A stretch of DNA of 64,000 nucleotides from Paenibacillus urinalis (GTDB lineage: Bacteria > Bacillota > Bacilli > Paenibacillales > Paenibacillaceae): NCBI RefSeq assembly GCF_028747985.1, contig NZ_CP118108.1, positions 1,803,501 through 1,867,500 on the forward strand, given 5' to 3'. Below the pieces are notes generated by a model that saw only the letters and a program-made list of their open reading frames with translations, did not search any database and was not told the DNA's origin. Numbering within the stretch: position 1 is the stretch's first letter; each line of letters opens with the position of its first letter. This document shows, in pieces, positions 1 to 7,396 of this stretch. The translations under genes and the position numbers were made by a program.

Positions 1-485
1 CGTTCTGCGTCCTCTATCCCGTATTCGTCTATCAAGTGGTTAAGACTGGACCAGGCGCGTTCAATCTGCTCCCGTTCTTTATGAGTAAAGATATCGATCA
101 GGATATCGTCGGTAAATATGACTTCCTGCGGGACATTCCTTATGGATTCCCAATCGATAACAACGGGATTACGGGCAAACGGTGAGTCCACCTGGTATTT
201 TCCCAACACAGCAGAATGAATCTGCCTGGCGGACTTAACCAGACGTTTGATGTATAAGCGTCTGAATGAATCTCTGCGCTGTCGTTCCTTCACTTGAAAT
301 GCTTCATACTGCCTTTTGGTATGTTCATTAGACTGGATTGCCGCCACTGCGCTTCTTTCTGCCGCGAGAGCATTCCTTTCAGCAGCCTGTGTATTGCGGC
401 GGGCAATCCACCATGAGAATACACTAACGATTATAGCTACAAAAGCTAATATGGTAGTAATCCATTCAACGGGCTTCATCTCCAT
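1..485 (-). CDS. Membrane-anchored coiled-coil protein, partial
   Basis: The reading frame is open from an ATG at 485 to the window edge, so the C-terminus is missing (about 161 residues seen). The start is supported by AAAGGAAAG seven bases upstream; a second in-frame ATG lies at 479. Residues about 8-25 form one hydrophobic segment (ITTILAFVAIIVSVFSWWIA), followed by an Ala/Glu/Arg-rich stretch likely to form a coiled coil. This suggests a protein anchored at its N-terminus with a cytosolic domain. I do not recognise the family. It lies in the island with mobile or defence-type genes. Confidence 0.6.
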   Translation of the reverse strand, partial: MEMKPVEWITTILAFVAIIVSVFSWWIARRNTQAAERNALAAERSAVAAIQSNEHTKRQYEAFQVKERQRRDSFRRLYIKRLVKSARQIHSAVLGKYQVDSPFARNPVVIDWESIRNVPQEVIFTDDILIDIFTHKEREQIERAWSSLNHLIDEYGIEDAE

Positions 486-533
486 ATAAGAGCTTTCCTT
501 TCTTATGTTAATGTATTAACAGACTCTTTGGCA

Positions 534-618
534 GTCAAGGGCCGAAGGAGCGAAGCTGAACCCTTGACGGTTTTATGCTCATTACAAGCTGTCCAATGCC
601 CTCCAACTTGTTTGGAGG
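534..618. repeat. Two hairpins between two leftward genes
   Basis: GTCAAGGG (534-541) pairs with CCCTTGAC (561-568), and CCTCCAA (600-606) pairs with TTGGAGG (612-618) across a 5-base loop. They lie just past the stop of the HEPN-type gene. Neither has a clear T-tract on the minus strand, so they could be weak terminators or mRNA-stabilising ends. Confidence 0.4.
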
Positions 619-637
619 CGTGCTTGCGGCGAGCGAT

Positions 638-1525
638 CTATGTATTTAATGTTTCGATGTATGATCTAATGAATTGAAGGTACCCACGTACACAAGCTGC
701 CTTAAACTGCTCATAAGTAAGATCGACTGAATAGATTCTTCTTAATCCAGAGAAAATTCGTTTTCTCTTTAAGCTAGCTTCTGTCTGGCTCTCGGCTACT
801 GTTAATGAGTTCATCATGGTATGGTCACCGTTTGCAAAATGAAAGTTCCAATAGTCTCCTTCATGGGCAAAACAATTCCTTATTTCATTGACTACCCTTG
901 CAAAGATATCTATGGTTACTCGCGTATTAAATGTGCGATCAACAGAAGTGTCTAATCGTTCTTGGTATTCTTCATAATTTTCTCCAGGGCGCTTATGGAT
1001 ATTGAACTTTTCGTCCGCAAGATTGCGGTGAAAGCAATCTAATATGAGCAGCCGATCATCCTCCTCAATGTAGTTGGTAAAGAAATCAATTACGGCTAAT
1101 GTCTTATTATCAACGTCTCCATCTCGAAGATGGTACAGGGATTCGATACAAACAACAAAGTGAAAAACTTTAAGAGAGTCCTTACCTGGACGTACTTCAT
1201 CCATAGCATCGGCAAGAGTCAAAAGCCTATGGACGCTGTTGAGCATTCTTCGAGGGACGTTGTTACTCCGCAGACGCAGAACAGAAGTAATGAATGCCAC
1301 GAGTTCCCCTTTGTCTTTAACGAATGGAGCGTAAAAGTCCAGAAGTTCAGGTAGGAGGGATTCATCGTTCAAGACAGTAACAAATTGCAGGTATGTATCC
1401 ATTTGAGTATCGTAGTCTGCTGTAGTGGCGATCTCCAAAGCGTGATCCTCGGTTATCTCCAACTTCTCGCAGAACAGTGATAATTGCACATTAGCCTCAT
1501 TTAATAGATCAAGTAATGTTGACAT
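638..1525 (-). CDS. HEPN-domain-like protein
   Basis: This 295-aa protein has no signal peptide or membrane segment and is largely helical and acidic. Near residue 216 it carries EIRNCFAHEG, giving Arg216-Asn217 and His221. This matches the R-x4-H signature of HEPN ribonuclease domains, which occur in Abi, toxin-antitoxin and other defence proteins. A conserved-looking Glu in VCIESLYHL (about residue 128) could belong to the first HEPN helix. Its position in an island with a restriction operon fits a defence role, but that is inference. No nucleotidyltransferase partner lies next to it. The family assignment rests on the motif alone. Confidence 0.5.
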   Translation of the reverse strand: MSTLLDLLNEANVQLSLFCEKLEITEDHALEIATTADYDTQMDTYLQFVTVLNDESLLPELLDFYAPFVKDKGELVAFITSVLRLRSNNVPRRMLNSVHRLLTLADAMDEVRPGKDSLKVFHFVVCIESLYHLRDGDVDNKTLAVIDFFTNYIEEDDRLLILDCFHRNLADEKFNIHKRPGENYEEYQERLDTSVDRTFNTRVTIDIFARVVNEIRNCFAHEGDYWNFHFANGDHTMMNSLTVAESQTEASLKRKRIFSGLRRIYSVDLTYEQFKAACVRGYLQFIRSYIETLNT

Positions 1526-1852
1526 TAGGTACCATCTCCCATGTTTAATTATAGCACGTCCCCCATCGCGAATGCCTCATACTTCTGTTTGAGAATACGT
1601 CCATGAGTGCCCGAAACCCCAGTGTTTATGCGGGATTTCCCACTTCTGCATGCTTCACGGGTGTATAGGTCGCAGAAAGGCAATGAGGATTATTAATTTG
1701 TTTGACAAAACAGTTGACAACAAGCTCGCGAACAGCTTACGTTCGAGTTAGAACGATACAGGTTCTCAACTGTTTCCTGTATCGTGTTCTCCTTCCTAAT
1801 ATAGCCCCTCTTCACCAGGAGGGGGGCACGAAACCTACAAAGGAATGATGTT
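1526..1852. promoter_or_regulatory. Divergent intergenic region with inverted repeat
   Basis: This 327-base stretch separates the leftward HEPN-type gene from the rightward XRE gene. It holds two TTGACA boxes (1702-1707 and 1714-1719), neither with a good -10 at standard spacing. An inverted repeat of GATACAGG (1755-1762) and CCTGTATC (1776-1783) is extended outward by GAAC/GTTC. The repeat lies 60-100 bases before the XRE start and could be its operator or a leader hairpin. Confidence 0.4.
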
Positions 1853-2287
1853 ATGGATTTTGATGATCTAACGAAGTATGGGGAATTCGGCTTTCGAAAA
1901 GCTTATGTGGAAGACCCCAATGATATCATGAGTATCTTTAATGCACGAAAAAGCGTTCTAATTGAACCTGACAGTTTGCCTCTGCATAAACAAATAAAAC
2001 TTAAGAGAATTCACGACGGACTTTCTCAGGAGGAACTCGGAAAGATTGTCCGATTGCAAGCTTCTACTATAAGCCTTATTGAAACAGGCCAGCGGCTGAT
2101 TCCCAAAAAGAGATTCAAGGAATTTGAATCGTACTTATATGAAGAACTATACTCTGATGGCGTTTTACAGTATAAGATTGATCAGGATGCACCAGAAGAA
2201 CCATTAGATTTGACTATTGAAGAACAACGAGCGCACTGGAAAGCGATAACCGATAATGATCCCGATCTTTGGGGTACGATACTATAA
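1853..2287 (+). CDS. XRE-family helix-turn-helix regulator
   Basis: This 144-aa protein has an HTH at residues about 44-100: LHKQIKLKRIHDGLSQEEL leads into a recognition helix around ASTISLIETGQR. This is the standard Cro/C1 DNA-binding fold. The acidic C-terminal tail (RAHWKAITDNDPDLWGTIL) resembles nothing I know. The ATG is preceded by AAAGGA about eight bases upstream. It probably regulates its own promoter or neighbouring island genes; the inverted repeat at 1751-1789 is a candidate operator. Confidence 0.75.
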   Translation: MDFDDLTKYGEFGFRKAYVEDPNDIMSIFNARKSVLIEPDSLPLHKQIKLKRIHDGLSQEELGKIVRLQASTISLIETGQRLIPKKRFKEFESYLYEELYSDGVLQYKIDQDAPEEPLDLTIEEQRAHWKAITDNDPDLWGTIL

Positions 2288-2335
2288 CCTGTCGGCTCGG
2301 AGAAAACAAACTGGATAAACAGGGGGACAAGATGC

Positions 2336-2446
2336 ATGAATAGCACTATTGTTTCGATTGAGCAAAACGAGCCAAGCTACTGGCCTGAGTTTATATTTGG
2401 ATTTGGAACTGATGAAGACAATGAAGGAGAAGATGACAATGCATAA
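2336..2446 (+). CDS. Small acidic protein, 36 aa
   Basis: The frame starts at ATG 2336, nine bases after a strong AGGGGG ribosome binding site. It encodes a 36-residue acidic peptide (N-terminus MNSTIVSIEQ, C-terminus EDDNA). Its last codons overlap the start of the next gene at 2439, which suggests translational coupling. I do not recognise the family. The call rests on the ribosome binding site and the overlap. Confidence 0.45.
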   Translation: MNSTIVSIEQNEPSYWPEFIFGFGTDEDNEGEDDNA

Positions 2447-2675
2447 TTACGACGACCTAATAGATTCCCTAAAAAGGGAAAGTGAATTGAGTACTTGTTC
2501 GGAGAGTCAAAAGGCCGCAAATGCTCATATGATTAACCTGTATGAGAATCTAAAGAAGAAGCGGACCAGTGATTCCCCTACCTATACTAACGAGTTATCA
2601 ACGGACCTAATGGCGCGGCGTTTGGCGGATCCTACCTACACGTTCAGCGTTCGATCACTCATGAAGGAGAAGTAA
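2439..2675 (+). CDS. Small hypothetical protein, 78 aa
   Basis: A longer frame opens at 2349, but ATG 2439 (MHNYDDLIDS) is the better start: AAGGAG lies nine bases upstream and it overlaps the end of the small upstream gene. The 78-aa product is hydrophilic and Lys/Glu-rich, with no membrane segment and no recognised domain. It follows the XRE gene in the same direction and may be in its operon. Confidence 0.5.
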   Translation: MHNYDDLIDSLKRESELSTCSESQKAANAHMINLYENLKKKRTSDSPTYTNELSTDLMARRLADPTYTFSVRSLMKEK

Positions 2676-2716
2676 CAGGTAAGAGCAACCAGGTGGCTGG
2701 CTCCCTCCCAATTGAA

Positions 2717-2893
2717 TCAATAACTGTCGAATAGCTGGAAAACATCAGCAATCTTGCTATCCATTGCATCTTTAACGGCTCGGAATTCCTCTATTTCAGA
2801 GAGACCTTCTGCAACCAGTAGTGCCTTCAGCTTTGCAGCAATTTCATCTTGTTCATGCTTTGGTAGTTGCGCAATGTATACAGCTTTGCTCAT
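2717..2893 (-). CDS. Small hypothetical protein, 58 aa
   Basis: The start at 2893 (MSKAVYIAQL) is chosen over the upstream ATG at 2920 because AAAGGA sits nine bases before it. The 58-aa product is predicted helical and amphipathic (HEQDEIAAKLKALLVAEGLS). It has no Cys and no membrane segment. The function is unknown; small proteins of this kind are common in phage and conjugative islands. Confidence 0.5.
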   Translation of the reverse strand: MSKAVYIAQLPKHEQDEIAAKLKALLVAEGLSEIEEFRAVKDAMDSKIADVFQLFDSY

Positions 2894-3001
2894 AGAATTG
2901 GATCCTTTCACTTGTGTCATAAATACAATTGCACCATTGGTATAATTCGAAACTTAAGAAGGGCCAATCACTTATGGAATGGCTCCTCCGCGATTACTCA
3001 A

Positions 3002-3153
3002 TTAATTCCTATGATACACTTCCTCAGCTTCTTCCTCTGTAACGAGGTCAAAATAGCTGTACACAATAGATTCGAGGCGCTTTAGCTCCTCATGGTTCAT
3101 GCCCATCTTCTTTGCTGCGAGTGTGCGTATCCAATTGCTGCTGCGTTAGTCAT
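3002..3153 (-). pseudogene. Small gene, apparently frameshifted
   Basis: A GGAGG site followed by ATG 3153 starts MTNAAAIGYA, which stops after 18 codons. Past the GCAGCAGCA run the neighbouring frame reads NWIRTLAAKKMGMNHEEL and continues to a stop at 3002. Joining the two frames gives one coherent 49-50-aa protein. Either this is a decayed gene, or only the 34-aa part from ATG 3106 is made, or the triplet-repeat run hides a sequencing error. The function is unknown. Confidence 0.35.
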
Positions 3154-3309
3154 AGCAACATTCCTCCACTGAATTTGATTTGTATGCATAGAACTGCGTA
3201 TGATGAGAACGTGCGAACACAAAGGCGAGCGAAGCGAGCCCAACAACACAGCCGAAGGCTTTATATATAAGAGGGAGCCAGCGTATTAGGCCGACTCCCA
3301 ATAGATGAA

Positions 3310-3909
3310 CTACATCAACCCGTGCTCTTTAATCGAAAAGTAACTGTCAGTTGAGACAATAACGTGATCGAGTAGTTCGATACCGAGCAATTCTCCAGCT
3401 TCAGCCAAACGCTTCGTTAGCTGTACATCTTCGGGGGAGCTGTCCGTAATTTGCGAGGGGTGATTATGAACTGCGATATAGCTTGCTGCTGCTCTTTGGA
3501 TTAGAGAACGATATACTTCACGGCAATGCACAATGGCACTATTCAGCGTTCCGACACTGATCCTTTCTTTACAAATAATATGATTCTTGGTGTTCAGCGG
3601 TAGAATCCAGAATTCTTCATGCATTAGGTGACCTACGGTAAAGCGCATGATGTCGAATACATCCTTCGGTGAACGGATAATGTGTGGATTCTCACGTGGA
3701 GTGTTCAACGCTCTTGCCAACTTAAGCGTAGAAACGATTTGACGAGCCTTCGAGGGGCCAACACCTTTGATACGGGTAAGTTCCAACTCATTAGCATCAA
3801 GTAGTTCATATGGCGTTACAAAGCGAGTAAACAGCTCTTGAATGACGGTACTATCTTCCTTCACGCAGAGCGCATCAGCTAAGGCTGTTTTGATAGAGTA
3901 CATGTTCAC
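3310..3909 (-). CDS. RadC/JAMM-family protein
   Basis: This 199-aa protein has a helix-hairpin-helix (RIKGVGPSKARQI, residues 46-58) followed by a JAB1/MPN (JAMM) domain. The metal-binding motif is HNHPS (His148, His150) with Ser158 and Asp161. It is close to the RadC family but the Gly normally after HNHPS is Gln here. The start is GTG 3909, nine bases after GGAGG. RadC-like proteins are typical of mobile islands and plasmids; their biochemical role is unsettled despite the 'DNA repair' name. It is slightly shorter than chromosomal RadC (about 225 aa). Confidence 0.85.
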   Translation of the reverse strand: MNMYSIKTALADALCVKEDSTVIQELFTRFVTPYELLDANELELTRIKGVGPSKARQIVSTLKLARALNTPRENPHIIRSPKDVFDIMRFTVGHLMHEEFWILPLNTKNHIICKERISVGTLNSAIVHCREVYRSLIQRAAASYIAVHNHPSQITDSSPEDVQLTKRLAEAGELLGIELLDHVIVSTDSYFSIKEHGLM

Positions 3910-4004
3910 TGTGAATTACCTCCAAGAAATAGAAATAGGAGAGGCGCGGCGACCTCCCCTTGAATGGGTATAGATATTGAGTTATGATTGAATCGAAATG
4001 GGTT

Positions 4005-4193
4005 TTACTGAGGGCGCTGGCAGGCGTCCTTTTTCATGCTTTGATGTTCTTCAATCTGCATTTCCGTAGTGACGAGCATAGCCAGGCAACGGAAATACTG
4101 TCTTCCTTCATCGGACCTGAGTGATGCATTGTCATTCAGGCGCTTCCTGACGCTCTGTAAAGCCTTTTTGCGCTCCTTTAACTGCTTTATCAC
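4005..4193 (-). CDS. Small basic protein, 62 aa
   Basis: The start is GTG 4193, about nine bases after AAGGAAGGT. The 62-aa product is highly basic at its N-terminus (MIKQLKERKKALQSVRKRL) and probably helical. The family is not recognised. It is the last of three closely packed leftward small genes (4623 to 4005) that look like one transcript. Confidence 0.5.
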   Translation of the reverse strand: MIKQLKERKKALQSVRKRLNDNASLRSDEGRQYFRCLAMLVTTEMQIEEHQSMKKDACQRPQ

Positions 4194-4208
4194 CGAAGTT
4201 CACCTTCC

Positions 4209-4427
4209 TTAACTGGCTCGATTTTGACGCTTCAAATGCTTCTCTAGCTGCTTTGGATAGTACTTAGTAAAGTAGCCGCGAACAAAACGATTAGCTAGTT
4301 CCTCATCGACCTTCCATACACGCTGGAAGTACACTCCCAAGACGCGAGCCGCCATTACCAACTGATTTTGCATTACCAACTGACGGAGAAGAGTAGTCAT
4401 CTCGTCAGCTATTTGCCGTTTTTCCAA
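4209..4427 (-). CDS. Small hypothetical protein, 72 aa
   Basis: TTG 4427 is preferred as start because a perfect AAGGAGG (4443-4437) lies nine bases upstream; ATG codons upstream of it have no such site. The start lies inside the end of the preceding gene (4405-4623), so the two are probably coupled. The protein is basic and helical (LANRFVRGYFTKYYPKQLEK). The function is unknown. Confidence 0.55.
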   Translation of the reverse strand: MEKRQIADEMTTLLRQLVMQNQLVMAARVLGVYFQRVWKVDEELANRFVRGYFTKYYPKQLEKHLKRQNRAS

Positions 4428-4623
4428 GCTTGATCGCCTCCTTAAGTTCGTTGATCGTTTCTTGCCATTCCAACATTCCATGTACGATTTCCAGCAGACA
4501 CACGCTGAATGGGTAGTTCAAGCAGAGAAGATCGGAATGATCAGTTTCCAATCGTTCAAACTCTTTGCTTAACAGAATCAATGCAGCCGATGCCTCACTC
4601 AGTCTCTTACTAAACTCGTCCAT
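4405..4623 (-). CDS. Small hypothetical protein, 72 aa
   Basis: ATG 4623 (MDEFSKRLSE) lies eight bases after GGAGG and is preferred over ATG 4629, which is only two bases after it. The 72-aa product has a central hydrophobic patch (YPFSVCLLEIVHGML) in an otherwise acidic helical protein, too weak for a confident membrane segment. It is the first gene of a three-gene leftward cluster. The family is not recognised. Confidence 0.5.
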   Translation of the reverse strand: MDEFSKRLSEASAALILLSKEFERLETDHSDLLCLNYPFSVCLLEIVHGMLEWQETINELKEAIKLGKTANS

Positions 4624-4686
4624 ATGCATTACCTCCCCTCTGGCCTGATCTCACTAAGCCTACATTTGGTTCTCTGTCAAACGAAA

Positions 4687-4733
4687 AAGGGCTCCCACCA
4701 ATACCCGTTCCCAGGTATCAAGCAGAAGCCCTT
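4687..4733 (-). terminator. Rho-independent terminator
   Basis: On the minus strand AAGGGCT (4733-4727) pairs with AGCCCTT (4693-4687), followed by TTTTCG. The loop holds a second small stem. The stop codon of the 134-aa gene lies within the first stem arm. Confidence 0.7.
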
Positions 4734-5136
4734 AGTGAAGCAGTTTCCTTATTTGTTTCCGAAGCTTTTGATTAGCAACTTTACCAAAAGGATTTCCGTA
4801 CTGATTCCAACACCAGCTTTCATGTTCTTTCCATATCATCTCCCGTATCTGACCCAGGTCATTGAATCCTTGTCTGTGTAGATGGTGGAATAACCAATTC
4901 ACCTGATTTCCCTGTGCGGAGAGGGGACCGCTGTCATAATAGATTTCCTCTTGTCCGATGAATAGGATCGCAACGATGCCGTATGCACCGATCATTACGT
5001 TCTGCTCGATGATTGTGCCTCTGTAGTCATTGTAGGTAGCAGGATGGAGAATATCGACACGGTATAGCTGATACTGCGTATTGCCAGCGGTCTTTGTAAC
5101 CAGTAGCTGTTTGCTCAATTGCATCGTTCCCTTCAT
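4732..5136 (-). CDS. Hypothetical protein, 134 aa
   Basis: ATG 5136 overlaps the TGA of the upstream Sda-like gene as ATGA, the usual sign of translational coupling, so this start is chosen over ATG 5124. The protein is soluble, has mixed alpha/beta character and is rich in aromatic residues (WKEHESWCWNQYGNPF near residue 102). No domain is recognised. A terminator directly follows, so it is the last gene of a two-gene operon with the Sda-like gene. Confidence 0.65.
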   Translation of the reverse strand: MKGTMQLSKQLLVTKTAGNTQYQLYRVDILHPATYNDYRGTIIEQNVMIGAYGIVAILFIGQEEIYYDSGPLSAQGNQVNWLFHHLHRQGFNDLGQIREMIWKEHESWCWNQYGNPFGKVANQKLRKQIRKLLH

Positions 5137-5273
5137 TGATTAATGTTGGTGCCGCGGCGCTTCAACTCGCTTTCGATCAATGTGATGAATGCCGCATCCA
5201 ACTTTAGTTCTCTTGCTGCTTTACGCACGTTCAACAACTGCTGATCGGTCAATTCATTCAGGCTACTTGCCAT
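5133..5273 (-). CDS. Sda-like sporulation checkpoint protein
   Basis: This 46-aa protein starts at ATG 5273 after a strong GGAGGAGGT site. It matches the length and pattern of Bacillus subtilis Sda: an Leu-[ST]-Asp start of helix 1 (LTDQQLLNVRKAA), then FITLIESELKRR, which parallels FIELIENEIKRR of Sda. Sda is a helical hairpin that binds the sporulation histidine kinase (KinA) and blocks autophosphorylation. A copy on a mobile island could delay host sporulation, but this is inference. It overlaps the downstream 134-aa gene by 4 bases. Confidence 0.75.
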   Translation of the reverse strand: MASSLNELTDQQLLNVRKAARELKLDAAFITLIESELKRRGTNINQ

Positions 5274-5341
5274 TCTTTTCACCTCCTCCAATATGGGCGT
5301 CCTCTCACAGCCCTGGTTATCTCTGTCATACCGATGAACGC

Positions 5342-5391
5342 AAAAAGGCCCTGTAGCCTTATCCCATTAGGGATTAGCCACAGAGCCCTGT
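5342..5391 (-). terminator. Rho-independent terminator
   Basis: On the minus strand a CTGTGGCT arm pairs with AGGCTACAG and encloses ATCCC/GGGAT. It is followed by GGGCCTTTTT. It lies just past the stop of the XRE gene at 5407. Confidence 0.65.
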
Positions 5392-5406
5392 GATAGCGCT
5401 GTACGA

Positions 5407-5757
5407 TTAGCTGTACAACGCTTTTAATAATTGCAGTGCCTTCCGCTGTTCTTCGATGCTTCTGCCTTCCAATAACTTAACAATCTGAACTAGTACCGTA
5501 TTATCGATCCTGCTCTTGGTTTCATCAATATTATGGAACAGATCGCCGTACGAAACATCTAATGCATTCAGAATGTTATCCAAGCTTTCAATCGTCCAAT
5601 TAGACCTGCCCGATTCAAGCTTAGTTATGTATGAAGGATGGACATCGGCCTCGTGTGCAACGTCCTCTTGGGTTCTGCCCTGATGATTCCTGAATCCTTG
5701 TAGCCGCTGCCCCACAGCGGTCTTGATCTTCTGAACATTCCGAGATTTCCTAGCCAT
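5407..5757 (-). CDS. XRE-family regulator
   Basis: This 116-aa protein starts at ATG 5757 after AGAGGTGAGAG; upstream in-frame codons are not needed. The HTH spans about residues 15-75 (VGQRLQGFRNHQGRTQEDV, then HPSYITKLESGR). A short C-terminal helix (EEQRKALQLLKALYS) may mediate oligomerisation, as in SinR-like and phage repressors. Its ribosome binding site lies inside an inverted repeat (5765-5786). It is divergent from the lipoprotein gene at 6031 and may control it or the island. Confidence 0.8.
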   Translation of the reverse strand: MARKSRNVQKIKTAVGQRLQGFRNHQGRTQEDVAHEADVHPSYITKLESGRSNWTIESLDNILNALDVSYGDLFHNIDETKSRIDNTVLVQIVKLLEGRSIEEQRKALQLLKALYS

Positions 5758-5764
5758 TCTCTCA

Positions 5765-5786
5765 CCTCTACCAAAAACAGTAGAGG
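5765..5786. promoter_or_regulatory. Inverted repeat over the ribosome binding site of the XRE gene
   Basis: CCTCTAC (5765-5771) and GTAGAGG (5780-5786) are perfect 7-base complements around an 8-base loop. On the minus strand the second arm contains the GAGG ribosome binding site of the XRE gene. It could be an autoregulatory operator or an RNA hairpin that hides the site. Confidence 0.45.
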
Positions 5787-6030
5787 AATGATGAATCGTC
5801 GTCGAAATATTATAATGCACTATATCGACTTAACTAACCAATATAATGCATGTTATAATCTGATTGGGAAAAGTAGGTATTCTGTTCTAGTGAAGAAAGA
5901 CTACCAGTCTGTAGGGAGGGGGTGGCCGATTCCAAAAGTTCGACAACATTCCACAATAAATAATTACCTTGCCAATTTTTTGTAACTTCACGATCTGCTT
6001 AAGGAAATTTCTTCGCAAAGGAGAGCGTAC

Positions 6031-6405
6031 ATGAGAAAGATCGGATTGACCGCGACGATGATACTCGCACTTCTAATGCTCGTTGGATGCGGCGCTGATG
6101 CAACAGACAATAGTGATGGCGGGGCTAAAGCCAAGGTAACGCAATTGGTTAAGGAAAGCATCGGTGATCAGTACGGTCCAGAAGTCGCTAAGACGGTTAA
6201 AGTGCATTTTTCTTCTGTTAAAGAAGGAGTGACAGACGGCAGAATGTTTCTCGATGGAAGTACGGAATTCACCTGGAAACATGAAGGCATGAAGAAGACG
6301 TGGGACTACACCAAGAGCTTTCAATATGAGCTGCAACATAACGGAACAGAATGGACAATACGCAATAAGATGTTTTTCGATGAAGAACGAACAGAACGCA
6401 AATAG
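6031..6405 (+). CDS. Lipoprotein, 124 aa
   Basis: The N-terminus MRKIGLTATMILALLMLVGC is a classic lipoprotein signal with lipobox LVGC, so Cys20 should be lipidated and the protein held on the outer face of the membrane. AAAGGAG precedes the ATG. The mature part (about 100 aa) is hydrophilic with a probable beta-rich C-terminus (FQYELQHNGTEWTIRNKM). No domain is recognised. It may be co-transcribed with the two following genes. Confidence 0.75.
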   Translation: MRKIGLTATMILALLMLVGCGADATDNSDGGAKAKVTQLVKESIGDQYGPEVAKTVKVHFSSVKEGVTDGRMFLDGSTEFTWKHEGMKKTWDYTKSFQYELQHNGTEWTIRNKMFFDEERTERK

Positions 6406-6443
6406 ATTAAGGCTAATTATCAGCTGGAGGGTGGTTGGGTTGA

Positions 6444-6830
6444 ATGATAACAGTACAGGACAAGGAAAAATGGGATAGTTTTGACGAAGACTCTTTCGCC
6501 TCATTTTTCGACTACGTTACTCACTTTGTCTTTAATGATATTGACGACATCGTACTTCAGGGATTTGACAGGTCAGCCTTATCAGAGATGGAGCCTATAT
6601 TAGACAGAGAGTATTTGGCAGCACATTTAGCTAGATGCGTACACCTTCAATCCGAATATGTCGTTAGTTCGAACAAGTTAAATTCAAGGCTATTCATCAA
6701 GCTCCTTCCAGAAGGAAAAGGGCTTGAGATTCGCGATTTCGATTTATATGGAGGATCAGGGTTATACGATCGACTTGCAGTAAGTCTGCAGACCATGATT
6801 TGGGGAGTATTCAAGCTGGAAATCCAATAG
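6444..6830 (+). CDS. Hypothetical protein, 128 aa
   Basis: This is a soluble acidic protein with no signal peptide or membrane segment. It is Asp/Phe-rich at the N-terminus (FDEDSFASFFDYVTHFVF). The family is not recognised; the size and acidity recall immunity-type proteins, but there is no adjacent toxin to support that. GGAGG lies about 14 bases before the ATG. Confidence 0.55.
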   Translation: MITVQDKEKWDSFDEDSFASFFDYVTHFVFNDIDDIVLQGFDRSALSEMEPILDREYLAAHLARCVHLQSEYVVSSNKLNSRLFIKLLPEGKGLEIRDFDLYGGSGLYDRLAVSLQTMIWGVFKLEIQ

Positions 6831-6871
6831 AGTTAATTGATAGATTCGTATTTTCCTTGGGAGGGGAACCT

Positions 6872-7300
6872 ATGCCACAAATGAGCCAAGACCAAATTGT
6901 AAAAGCAATTGAGAACTTCATCATCGAAAATAAAGGGATACCAGGCATATATCAAGTCAGTTTCGGACATGTTCCACCGCGTCAACGTCTTGAGCTATTT
7001 CAGAACATTCCATTGGAGGTCTTTGATTCTGATCTTGTTACTTTATTCATGAGTACGTGCGGTGAAGCTGGAGAAGTACAGACTGCTATCAAGTTTGCAA
7101 ACTATTTCTTAGATAATGGGGTAATCAGCAAGTTTCAGTATGGTGGGATTCAAGCTATCGTGGAATCTCCATACAGAAGAGCGGAAGGACAGTACAAGAC
7201 GTTTGATAAGGCAATAAGTAGATTACAGTTTGAAAATGATCCCTTTTCGAAGCTATTACTTCATTACTGCCAGCATTACAAGGCAAAGGGAGAAAAGTGA
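6872..7300 (+). CDS. Hypothetical protein, 142 aa
   Basis: ATG 6872 (MPQMSQDQIV) follows GGGAGGGGAACCT, so it is preferred over the longer frame opening at 6800. The protein is soluble and helical, with no recognised motif. A terminator follows at once, so it closes a short rightward transcript from 6031. Confidence 0.6.
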   Translation: MPQMSQDQIVKAIENFIIENKGIPGIYQVSFGHVPPRQRLELFQNIPLEVFDSDLVTLFMSTCGEAGEVQTAIKFANYFLDNGVISKFQYGGIQAIVESPYRRAEGQYKTFDKAISRLQFENDPFSKLLLHYCQHYKAKGEK

Positions 7301-7303
7301 AAG

Positions 7304-7325
7304 AAGCGCCCATGCGGCGCTTTTC
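7304..7325 (+). terminator. Rho-independent terminator
   Basis: AAGCGCC (7304-7310) pairs with GGCGCTT (7316-7322) across a 5-base loop and is followed by TTCTTG. Confidence 0.75.
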
Positions 7326-7396
7326 TTGTTACTGGAAGAAGGGTAATAACCTCCCTGCGTCGAATTAGTCGAATTATAGGACGAAAGTATGAAGTT

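Noticed and set aside
6073..6504. 143-aa minus-strand frame over the lipoprotein gene
   Set aside because: Overlaps a gene with a clear lipobox and ribosome binding site on the other strand.
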